A DNA stretch of 64,000 nucleotides from assembly GCA_964400735.1 (NCBI GenBank), contig CAYNVQ010000010.1, positions 1 to 64,000 of the forward strand. Reading direction: 5' to 3'. Every line of letters begins with the position of its first letter. The stretch's first letter is position 1. Below the pieces are notes generated by a model that saw only the letters and a list, made by a program, of their open reading frames with translations, was not told the DNA's origin and made no database searches. Below are positions 7,926-15,151 of the stretch, piece after piece. The stretch comes from CAYNVQ01 sp964400735. GTDB taxonomy: Bacteria > Acidobacteriota > Aminicenantia > Aminicenantales > Aminicenantaceae. Position numbers and translations under genes: made by a program.

Positions 7926-10537
7926 AAAGAAACTGGTCATTAAGATTCACAAGGAAAGTGCTCTCCTCTCTCATTGATGAGGAAACCCTATCCTCGATCA
8001 TGGACGATCTTTCTTACCGGTATGATTCTTTGAAAGAGGAGAAGGGCACGCCTGTGGCTGTTATTCGTCATTGTGCTCTTTTTCTCATGCTATTCGTCCC
8101 GTTTCTTTTACAAAACATCTTCGGAGGATTTGCCATGCTGAAGAATTATCTGACAACCGCTATCCGACACTTCAGAAAACAAAAGGCCTTCTCCATAATC
8201 AACATCACCGGTTTGACCATCGGCATAGCCTGCACCATCTTCATTACTTTATTTATCAAAGACGAGCTTTCTTATGACCGGTTTCATGAGAATCTCGATT
8301 TCATCTACCGTCCCTTTATCCGCTTTCATAATCCGGATGGAAGCGTGGAATGGCAGGGTTCAACTGTGCATATAGCGCACGGTCCTGCTCTAAAAGAATA
8401 TTTTCCGGAGGTCAAGCGATGCGTCAGAGTTTTCCCTCAGGAATTCGTCGTGAAACACGGCGACCTCATTGAAAATCAGGAAATCATTCTGGCTGATTCA
8501 GAATTTTTTGAGATGTTTTCTTTTCCGCTGATACAAGGACATCCGGCCGAGGTCTTAGCCGATTATTCATCCATAGTGATTTCCGAGTCCTATTCAAAGA
8601 AATATTTTGGAGAGAAAGATCCGATTGGCAAGACCTTGACTTTGATTCAAAGGGATTACCGGAACGACTTCATCGTAACTGGGGTGGCCAAAGATCCCCC
8701 TTCCAATTCCACCATCTCCTTTAAACTGCTCATCAATTTCGAAAGCATCGGGCTTTTTGGCAGGGCGGACAGCCTGACCAGTTGGAATAGCTTGTGGACC
8801 CCTTGCAAAACCTATATCGAACTTAAGGATAGGGCATCGGCCGATACCATAAAGAAAAGATACCCTGAATTTGCCAGGAAATACTACGCTGCGCGTTTCG
8901 AGCGCGAGCGGAATGTTCAGTTTAAAAATGTCGCTGAACACATAGATCCTTTCTCCTTCGGTCTCCAACAGATGAAAGATGTTCATTTGGATCCAACAGC
9001 GTCCGGCTCCAAAAATCAAGCCCCAATCTATATTTTAGGCGGGATAGCGTTGATCATACTTTTTATCGCCGGGATCAATTTTATTGCCCTCTCCGTCGGA
9101 AACGTCTCATCACGATTTATCGAGGTCGGAATTCGCAGAGTAGTAGGCGCCCAGCGCCGACAGCTCATCCGGCAGTATTGGAACGAATCATTGATGTTGA
9201 CAGCATTCGCCCTTATTCTCGGTATAGGAATGGCTTATCTGTTTCTTCCGGCGTTCAACCGTTTGACCCTGAAATCCTTGCAAATTAGCGCTGTTTTCTC
9301 TCCAGCTACTGTAGGGTTTCTAATCTTAATGTCAGTGATCCTAGGTATATGCGTGGGCAGCTACCCGGCCCTTGTACTTTCGCGATTTCACCCTGTAGAT
9401 ATATTCAAAGGAAGGATGAGACTCAACGGGAAAAACTATTTTACACGGATCTTGGTGATTTTTCAGTTCGCTTTATCCATCTTTCTGATCATTTCGACCA
9501 TGATATTGGGCCGGCAGATCCATTTCATGGTCAATCAGGATCTTGGATACAACAAAGATAACATTATTATTGTCAAGGATATCAACGCGAGTGAGAATAT
9601 ATATGACCGCTTGAAAAACCGCCTTACCAATAGTCCTGGGATCAAAGGAATTTCAGGCGCTGTCTCTTCGCTGGACGGCTACTTCTGGATGGATAGTATA
9701 AGATATCAAAATAAGAGTTATAGTGTATTTTTTAATCGTATTGATGAGAATTATTTTAAAACCCTTGAGATGGATGTTCTCGAGGGGAGGGATTTTTCCC
9801 CGGAACTTTCGACCGATCGTCAAGCCGTGATTGTTAACGAAACTTTAGCAAAGAAACTGAAAATCGCTGATCCGATTGGAGAAATGATTGAATTGCGTGG
9901 AAACTTTTTTCCAATCATTGGAGTTGTCAACGATTATCATATGCAGGCTAAACGAGAAGAAATCTATCCTGCCATCCATTTTTTAGATCCTACTCATAAT
10001 TTTCGTTTTATGATGATACGTTCCTCGCCTTATAAAATTCCGAGGATTCTTGCAGATGTCCAATCGGCCTGGAAAGAACTACAGCCGGAGCGGCCTTTTA
10101 CCTATTCTTTTCTGGATGAGGATATCGAAGCGCAGTACGTTAAAGAAAAAAGATGGAACCGGATCATGGGATATTCTTCAGTAATGGCGGTTTTGATCGC
10201 ATGTCTCGGAGTTTTTGGGCTCACATCCATTTCCGTCAGCCGTCGAACCAAAGAAATCGGGATTCGAAAGGTTTGTGGCGCGTCTGTTTTCAGCATCATA
10301 AAACTTCTCTCTTTTGAGTCGGCTTCCTGGGTATTAATCGCTAATATGATCGCTTGGCCTGCGGCAGTTTACGCTACGCACAAGTGGCTTCAGAATTTCG
10401 CTTATAAAATCCGTCTTTCGCCGTTTGTCTTTCTGACAGCGGCTTTATCCATGCTTTTGGTCGTGCTGCTGACTACTTGCGTTCAATCCTGGAAGGCTGC
10501 CAGGTCTAATCCGGTGGATTCGCTACGATATGAATAA
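7922..10537 (+). CDS. MacB/FtsX-type ABC permease with PadR-linked prefix domain
   Basis: An 871-residue permease with two FtsX halves. Residues 1-71 form a soluble prefix ending in a hydrophobic stretch (ALFLMLFVPFLLQNIFGG). The permease proper starts at Met72 (MLKNYLTTAIRHFRKQK), followed by the first TM, a large MacB-type periplasmic domain, three TMs at about 375-500, a second TM plus periplasmic domain, and a final TM trio ending NPVDSLRYE. No ABC ATPase is encoded nearby, so an ATPase must come from elsewhere. A GGAGG lies 7 bases before the Met72 codon (8135), so a shorter product could also be made. Relatives move peptides, toxins or lipoproteins; the substrate is unknown. Confidence 0.9.
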   Translation: MKRNWSLRFTRKVLSSLIDEETLSSIMDDLSYRYDSLKEEKGTPVAVIRHCALFLMLFVPFLLQNIFGGFAMLKNYLTTAIRHFRKQKAFSIINITGLTIGIACTIFITLFIKDELSYDRFHENLDFIYRPFIRFHNPDGSVEWQGSTVHIAHGPALKEYFPEVKRCVRVFPQEFVVKHGDLIENQEIILADSEFFEMFSFPLIQGHPAEVLADYSSIVISESYSKKYFGEKDPIGKTLTLIQRDYRNDFIVTGVAKDPPSNSTISFKLLINFESIGLFGRADSLTSWNSLWTPCKTYIELKDRASADTIKKRYPEFARKYYAARFERERNVQFKNVAEHIDPFSFGLQQMKDVHLDPTASGSKNQAPIYILGGIALIILFIAGINFIALSVGNVSSRFIEVGIRRVVGAQRRQLIRQYWNESLMLTAFALILGIGMAYLFLPAFNRLTLKSLQISAVFSPATVGFLILMSVILGICVGSYPALVLSRFHPVDIFKGRMRLNGKNYFTRILVIFQFALSIFLIISTMILGRQIHFMVNQDLGYNKDNIIIVKDINASENIYDRLKNRLTNSPGIKGISGAVSSLDGYFWMDSIRYQNKSYSVFFNRIDENYFKTLEMDVLEGRDFSPELSTDRQAVIVNETLAKKLKIADPIGEMIELRGNFFPIIGVVNDYHMQAKREEIYPAIHFLDPTHNFRFMMIRSSPYKIPRILADVQSAWKELQPERPFTYSFLDEDIEAQYVKEKRWNRIMGYSSVMAVLIACLGVFGLTSISVSRRTKEIGIRKVCGASVFSIIKLLSFESASWVLIANMIAWPAAVYATHKWLQNFAYKIRLSPFVFLTAALSMLLVVLLTTCVQSWKAARSNPVDSLRYE
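8123..8137 (+). promoter_or_regulatory. Internal ribosome-binding site and ATG in permease
   Basis: GGAGG at 8123-8127 is followed 7 bases later by in-frame ATG 8135, exactly where the prefix domain ends and the FtsX permease begins. Equivalent sites occur in the three other prefix-bearing permeases of this window. Confidence 0.55.
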
Positions 10538-10764
10538 AATAAAAATAGTTCTATTTTCAACCGAGGAGTAGTACCTCTACTATTTAGCTCCGATACTCCT
10601 TTTGTCGATAACAATCGGCAACTATATGAACGAGAACGGATTCCTGTAGTGGGACATAAATATATCTAAAGAGACCAAATTTGTTTGTTCATGCCTGTTT
10701 TGGCTTTTTTTCATTTGGAAGCGATAATTAACTCAATTCAAAAGTGTTAGATACAGGATGGAAT

Positions 10765-10850
10765 GCCGCGGGTGGGATTCGAACCGGCACACAGATCACA
10801 CCGGGAGGGATTTTAAGTCCTTTGCGTCCCGCACCATTAGATTCCACCAG
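10765..10850 (-). pseudogene. Truncated tRNA-Leu (TAA anticodon)
   Basis: On the minus strand TGGTGGAAT (Leu-type D-arm start) leads to anticodon loop CTTAAAA (TAA), a long class-II-like variable region, TTCGAAT T-loop and a 3' end CCCGCGGCA. The matching 5' acceptor strand (a CCGCGGG-type sequence) is absent. The T stem has two mismatches and no CCA follows. It reads as a 5'-truncated, decayed tRNA-Leu. Confidence 0.6.
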
Positions 10851-10948
10851 AAATATCCGTGCGGACACTGCGTGGACAAATTGTTTTAAAAAGGCTCAGT
10901 TAAATTGACTCAGACTAAAACAAAACTAAGATTTTAAAGGGGAAAGCC

Positions 10949-11008
10949 TGGAGCGCCCGGAGGGGTTTGAACCCCTGACCTTTGGATTCGAAGTCCACCG
11001 CTCCACCT
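10949..11008 (-). pseudogene. 3' part of an Arg-type tRNA (TCG anticodon)
   Basis: The minus strand begins inside a D-loop (AGGTGGAGCG) and continues through the anticodon loop CTTCGAA (TCG), T-loop TTCAAAC and acceptor 3' strand CGGGCGC to an encoded CCA (10949-10951). The 5' acceptor and the 5' half of the D-arm are missing. It directly abuts the body of repeat copy B. Confidence 0.6.
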
Positions 11009-11020
11009 AATAATAGACTT

Positions 11021-11205
11021 CTTCTCGTGTGCCACGAGTGCGACAGAAAATGCTGAAAATTGCTGAAAATATGGTATTAGGATTGAAAGGAGGATTGAAG
11101 ATAAGTCGCTGATAAAGTTGATATTTTAGGCAATATCAATGGCTTAGGAATCTCGTTAGGCATAGACTTGCGAACGCCGCGCTCTCCCAACTGAGCTAAC
11201 CGCCC
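11021..11205. repeat. Dispersed repeat, copy B, ending in tRNA-Ala 5' half
   Basis: Same body as copy A (GTGCCACGAGTGCGAC, TGCTGAAAATTGCTGAAA, GGATTGAAAGGAGGATTG, AAGTCGCTGAT), ending with the identical 38-nt tRNA 5' half at 11168-11205. The flank beyond the tRNA half (ATCAGGGGAAAACAACTG, AAATGTACCACTTTT) is shared with copy C, so the repeat unit extends to about 11247. Confidence 0.8.
11168..11205 (-). pseudogene. tRNA-Ala(CGC) 5' half
   Basis: Identical to the copy A half over all 38 nt, ending after loop TTCGCAA. Part of repeat copy B. Confidence 0.75.
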
Positions 11206-11344
11206 ACTTCAAAATCAGGGGAAAACAACTGGTAAATGTACCACTTTTCTAGCTTTTTTTCCACTTCTGGCAAACCTATTCCCTTCTTTTAAAATGTTGT
11301 TCTCCCTTTTTGGCCGATTAACTTTTATGAAAATTACTGACCTT

Positions 11345-11420
11345 TTTGCCCATCCAACCTCTCCCACGCATCCTCCGCCTCAGCTATGCCTAACTCAGCG
11401 TCCTTCTAAAGGGAGAACAA
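11345..11420 (-). pseudogene. Decayed TPR-type gene tail
   Basis: The minus strand reads FSL, a stop, then KDAELGIAEAEDAWERLDGQKG. This matches the tail motif at 2021-2100 but with an internal stop. It lies 140 bp beyond the tRNA half of repeat copy B, between that repeat and the end of the next permease gene. Confidence 0.45.
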
Positions 11421-11421
11421 T

Positions 11422-14037
11422 CTATTCATACCGCAGCGAATCGACTGGATTGGCTGAGGCGGCCTTAAATGATTTGAAACTTACAGTCATCACTGTAATA
11501 AAGAATGCTACTATTGCGGAAAATAGAAAAATATGTATTCTCAGTCCGACTCTGTATGCAAAATTCTGAAGCCATCTGTTCATCGCGATATAAGCTATCG
11601 GCATGGCTATAACATAGGCAGCTAGTACCAACTTCACATATTCCCTAGAAAGAAGCATAATTAAACCGGAAACCGAAGCTCCAAGCACTTTTCTGATGCC
11701 AATCTCTTTTGTGCGCTGCTCTGCAGTGAAGGATGCCAGGCCGAACAATCCCAGGCATGAGATAAATATTGCGATAAGAGTAAAATAGCTAAATATCTGC
11801 CCTAGTCTCTGCTCTGACCTGTACATTCTATCCACTCTCTCATCTAAAAATGAATAATTGAACGGATAATCCGGAAAGTATTCTTTGAATTTGCTTTTAA
11901 TAAACTCCAAGGTTCCAGGGATATCGTCAGAACTTATCTTAATAGCAAAACCATCAATTGGCTCATTGGGATCGGTTAGATACAACGCCATCGGTTCAAC
12001 TTTCAAGTGAAGCGATCTGTAATGAAAATCTTTGATTACTCCAATGACTACGCCTTCTCTAAATGCTTGAAATTTCTTTCCTATTGGATTCTCCCAACCA
12101 GTAACTTTAACAGCAGCCTCATTTAAGATAATTGCTTGTGAGACATCAGTCCTGAATTCCTTTGAAAAATTGCGTCCTTCAATCAGCTCAATTTCAAAAA
12201 AATCAAGAAAGTTATAATTGACAAAGCCCCAATATGTTGTCGCACCTTTTTCTCCTTCTGCAAGTCCTTCCCATTTTGCTTGTCTACTTGAACTGATAGA
12301 AACTGGAATATACCCATTAACATATACATCAAGAATTTGCGGATACTGAACTAATTCTGTTTTAAAAAGTTCTAAATTGTTCCCTAAATTGCTGTCAAAT
12401 ATATTACCTGTGATAATATGATCCTTTGTAAAACCCAACTGGCTGTTTTTGATGAAATCTAACTGGTTATAAACAGTCAATGTGCAAACGATCATAACAA
12501 CAGAAATAACAAACTGAATGGCAACAAGAGAATTTCGAAAGGCAGAAGATTTTTTTCTCACGGAACCTGTAGTCATGGAGCCTTTGATTACATTTACTGG
12601 CCTCAATGCCGACATAAAAAACGCGGGATAGCTGCCGGAAATAATTCCTACAATTAATGAAACGCAGATTAAATACAACAATAACATGTGATCACTATAA
12701 AAATTAAATTCAAGGTTTTTATCGATAAAAGAACCGAATGAAGGCAGCAACAATTCTACAAATATAATTGAAATAAAGAGCGCCATTATTGTAAAGATCA
12801 TAGATTCACCCAGGAACTGTCTGATAACATGACGCCTGCCTGCTCCGACAACCTTTCTTATCCCGATTTCCTTAAAACGGCCTGCCGCCCGCGCGGTGGC
12901 AAGATTCATGTAATTTAAACATGCGATCATCATAATGAAGAATGCAATGGCAGAAAATAAATAGATGTACAGTATATTTCCATTTGCTTCAATTTCATAA
13001 TTCATATTACTGTGCAGATGAATGCTTGTCAGCGGCTGTAAATGGAATTCGTCTTTATAATCTTCACCTCGGTATTTTTTTGCCATTGCAGGAAATTTAC
13101 TTTCCAAGTCCTCAGGATTGAAATTATCCGGAAGCTGAATATATGTATTCCATGAGCTGTTACCATAGTTCCATGATTCGATCCAATCTTCCCCGCCAAG
13201 TATAGTATACAGAGAATTAAAGGAAGCCAGAATTTCAAACCTGAAATGTGAGTTCTCAGGGCAGTTTTTCAATATTCCAGTCACCTTGAAATCATAAGTT
13301 TTATCCAGGTTAATTATCTTACCGATCGGGTCTTTGTCTCCAAAGTATTTCTTTGCGATTTTTTGAGTAATCAGCATTGAAAACGGTTCTTTTACAGCTG
13401 TTTCAGGATCACCCGAAATAAAAGGAAAAGAAAAAATCTTGAAAAAATCGGGATCGACAAAAAATATTCTTTTTTCTTCAAACAGAGTATGATTCAAGTA
13501 TATAAGACCGCTTCGATCCTCGGCTCTAGTTGAGTTAATTACTTCAGAATATTCTTTCTTTAAAGTGGATTTTAACGCTCCAGGACCTACGTTAAACCAG
13601 TCAGTGCCCAAATGCACATTTCCCGGCTTTTTCATAACCACACGGTAAATATTATCTGCGTTTTCGTGGTATTTATCGTAACTAAACTCGTACTTCACAT
13701 ATAGAAGTATCAAGATGCAGCACGCTAAGCCGACTGAAAGCCCAGTGATGTTTATTAAAGAATATGTTTTATGCCTAAAAATATTTCTTAGAGCAATTTT
13801 CAGATAATTTTTGAACATGATAAACCTCCAGTAGAGGATATCTTTTATAAAAACAGGTAGCGATCGCAGAAGATGTGTCCAGTACCAGAACCAAGCCCGA
13901 ATAAATCCTTCGGTTTCATAAATTGAGCTGAATTCTTCGTCAAAATCGCCCCGCAGATGAGGATTGATATCGTATCTGGCCAAAAGTTTGAGAAGCCAAT
14001 CACCGAATTTTGGAAGTCTCGATTGAGGCTGTTTCAT
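11422..14037 (-). CDS. MacB/FtsX-type ABC permease with prefix domain
   Basis: An 871-residue paralogue of the permease at 7922. The prefix domain (residues 1-73) includes LLARYDINPHLRGDFDEEF and a hydrophobic segment. The FtsX/MacB core begins at Met74 (MFKNYLKIALRNIFRHK), has two periplasmic domains and two TM groups, and ends ANPVDSLRYE. The motif KEIGIRKV.GA follows the first TM of each C-terminal TM trio (about residues 403-412 and again near 770), as in MacB-like permeases. Its start overlaps the PadR stop by four bases, so the pair is one operon reading leftward. No ATPase gene is near. Confidence 0.9.
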   Translation of the reverse strand: MKQPQSRLPKFGDWLLKLLARYDINPHLRGDFDEEFSSIYETEGFIRAWFWYWTHLLRSLPVFIKDILYWRFIMFKNYLKIALRNIFRHKTYSLINITGLSVGLACCILILLYVKYEFSYDKYHENADNIYRVVMKKPGNVHLGTDWFNVGPGALKSTLKKEYSEVINSTRAEDRSGLIYLNHTLFEEKRIFFVDPDFFKIFSFPFISGDPETAVKEPFSMLITQKIAKKYFGDKDPIGKIINLDKTYDFKVTGILKNCPENSHFRFEILASFNSLYTILGGEDWIESWNYGNSSWNTYIQLPDNFNPEDLESKFPAMAKKYRGEDYKDEFHLQPLTSIHLHSNMNYEIEANGNILYIYLFSAIAFFIMMIACLNYMNLATARAAGRFKEIGIRKVVGAGRRHVIRQFLGESMIFTIMALFISIIFVELLLPSFGSFIDKNLEFNFYSDHMLLLYLICVSLIVGIISGSYPAFFMSALRPVNVIKGSMTTGSVRKKSSAFRNSLVAIQFVISVVMIVCTLTVYNQLDFIKNSQLGFTKDHIITGNIFDSNLGNNLELFKTELVQYPQILDVYVNGYIPVSISSSRQAKWEGLAEGEKGATTYWGFVNYNFLDFFEIELIEGRNFSKEFRTDVSQAIILNEAAVKVTGWENPIGKKFQAFREGVVIGVIKDFHYRSLHLKVEPMALYLTDPNEPIDGFAIKISSDDIPGTLEFIKSKFKEYFPDYPFNYSFLDERVDRMYRSEQRLGQIFSYFTLIAIFISCLGLFGLASFTAEQRTKEIGIRKVLGASVSGLIMLLSREYVKLVLAAYVIAMPIAYIAMNRWLQNFAYRVGLRIHIFLFSAIVAFFITVMTVSFKSFKAASANPVDSLRYE
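13816..13829 (-). promoter_or_regulatory. Internal ribosome-binding site and ATG in permease
   Basis: On the minus strand GGAGG (13829-13825) precedes an in-frame ATG (13818-13816) by six bases, at the prefix/permease boundary. Here GGAGG is read as part of Trp-Arg codons, whereas in the 7922 gene it is read as Gly-Gly. Confidence 0.55.
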
Positions 14038-14366
14038 TTCCGATGTGGTTCGAAAGAATAGGGTTTGAGATCACCCCAGAGCTTTTGGTTGATGGCACAA
14101 GCCGCTTTCAAAGCCTCGATCCCGGCGGAAGAGATCGTGTAGTACATTCGCGTTTTTCCTCTTCGTTGAGGTGTGGATTCTCCCGGACGTTTCAAGACAT
14201 ATTTTTTCCTGGTTAGCCGGTCGAGGGCACTGTACAAATTGCCGAAGGTGAAATCCTTGCCGATAATGTCTGAGACATGATGGCGGATTTTGAAGCCGTA
14301 GGCTTCATCCTTCAGCTCCCAGATGGAAAGGAGAAGGATCTCCTCGATTTTTGTCAGATCTTTCAT
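14034..14366 (-). CDS. PadR family transcriptional regulator
   Basis: A 110-residue PadR winged-helix protein (LTKIEEILLLSIWELKDEAYG, then FGNLYSALDRLTRKKYV and GKTRMYYTISSAGIEAL). It heads an operon with the permease, with a four-base overlap. A perfect 7-bp inverted repeat lies 17 bases upstream of the start, overlapping the likely -10, which fits autorepression. It differs from the 7587 and 37608 regulators in its recognition region (FGNLYSAL against LSGAIY or LSGAVY), so it probably reads a different operator. Confidence 0.92.
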   Translation of the reverse strand: MKDLTKIEEILLLSIWELKDEAYGFKIRHHVSDIIGKDFTFGNLYSALDRLTRKKYVLKRPGESTPQRRGKTRMYYTISSAGIEALKAACAINQKLWGDLKPYSFEPHRK

Positions 14367-14382
14367 GTCATATTCCTATCAT

Positions 14383-14401
14383 TATACTGCTTTACAGTAT
14401 A
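14383..14401 (-). promoter_or_regulatory. Candidate PadR operator, TATACTG-N5-CAGTATA
   Basis: A perfect inverted repeat with 7-bp arms and 5-bp spacer, 17 bp upstream of the minus-strand PadR start. It overlaps a TATAAT-like -10 on the minus strand. Size and position fit a PadR dimer site. Confidence 0.6.
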
Positions 14402-14613
14402 TTATATGTAAAACTTGAAAAAAGGTTGCACTATTTGGGTTTAGGAATTTAGTAAAGATATCTAAGGCGAGGCTAAATATAGTTGAGATCGTCAGCTTAA
14501 AAGAGGGATTTGGCCACAAAGCATTTCAATCTTTTTGTAGGTTATTGATAATAAATAGATTATAAATGTTATTCCCCATTTGAATAAATCAGTCCAAAGG
14601 AAGACTATAGGTT

Positions 14614-14695
14614 CTGCAGCTCAACCAGCCTCATTTTGGCATCCTCAACCCTAATAATATTTGAGTCAGCATCTTACCAGAGGGAGAGGAATTCG
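14614..14695 (-). pseudogene. Decayed TPR-type gene tail
   Basis: The minus strand reads EFLSLW, a stop, then DADSNIIRVEDAKMRLVELQNL and a stop. This is the third intergenic relic of the FLSLWKDADPG..EVEDA tail motif. No other part of the gene remains. Confidence 0.45.
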
Positions 14696-14788
14696 CAAGC
14701 ACACTTAAGAAATATCATGAGTGGTCCGAATTTAGCTGTAGCGAAACAATACAACCTTTTTTTCGAAACTTACGTATAATATATATGG

Positions 14789-14801
14789 TCGACATTGTCG
14801 A
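14789..14801 (+). promoter_or_regulatory. Candidate PadR operator, TCGACA-T-TGTCGA
   Basis: A perfect 6-bp-arm palindrome 23 bp before the plus-strand PadR start. A TATAAT lies just upstream at 14775-14780, so a bound repressor would sit at the transcription start. Confidence 0.5.
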
Positions 14802-14824
14802 TGATATAACAAAGGAAGGATGAT

Positions 14825-15148
14825 ATGGAAATATTAACCTTACGGGAAGAGGTCATTTTGAGTGCGCTGGTTTTACTATCCGGAAATTCAGGTGGGGCGC
14901 CGATCAGAAATAAAATCATCGAAATAACGGGAAAAGAGATTGTGTACGGTACCCTTTATAATTTAATGGAATATCTCATGCGAAAGGGATATGTGACAAC
15001 GCATAAGAGTGAACCGGTCCCAGTGCAGGGAGGAAGAAGTAAAACCATCTATTCTATTACAAAAGCAGGCAAATTAGCACTTCAGGAAACAATGGCACTG
15101 CATGAGAAAATCCGGGGGCGGCTAAAAAATATGGAATTTGAGGTGTAG
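14825..15148 (+). CDS. PadR family transcriptional regulator
   Basis: A 107-residue PadR winged-helix protein (TLREEVILSALVLLSGNSGG, VYGTLYNLMEYLMRKGYV, GRSKTIYSITKAGKLAL). An AAGGAAGG ribosome site precedes the ATG. Three bases separate its stop from the permease start, so the pair is an operon. Its own palindrome (TCGACA/TGTCGA) differs from that of the divergent PadR operon, which suggests the two systems are controlled independently despite sharing one intergenic region. Confidence 0.92.
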   Translation: MEILTLREEVILSALVLLSGNSGGAPIRNKIIEITGKEIVYGTLYNLMEYLMRKGYVTTHKSEPVPVQGGRSKTIYSITKAGKLALQETMALHEKIRGRLKNMEFEV

Positions 15149-15151
15149 AAA

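Larger units (their letters stand above)
10538..11421. other. 880-bp region packed with tRNA and gene remnants
   Basis: No intact gene. From left to right it holds: a truncated tRNA-Leu-like sequence (10765-10850), the 3' part of an Arg-type tRNA (10949-11008), repeat copy B (11021-11205) with its shared extension to about 11247, and a decayed TPR-type tail (11345-11420). Confidence 0.7.
14367..14824. other. Divergent control region between two PadR operons
   Basis: The two PadR genes at 14366 (minus) and 14825 (plus) diverge from this 458-bp region. It contains one operator-like palindrome near each start and, in the middle, a decayed TPR-type tail (14614-14695). Confidence 0.6.

Noticed and set aside
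11294..11569. 91-residue plus-strand frame
   Set aside because: It covers a decayed TPR tail and the antisense of the permease 3' end.
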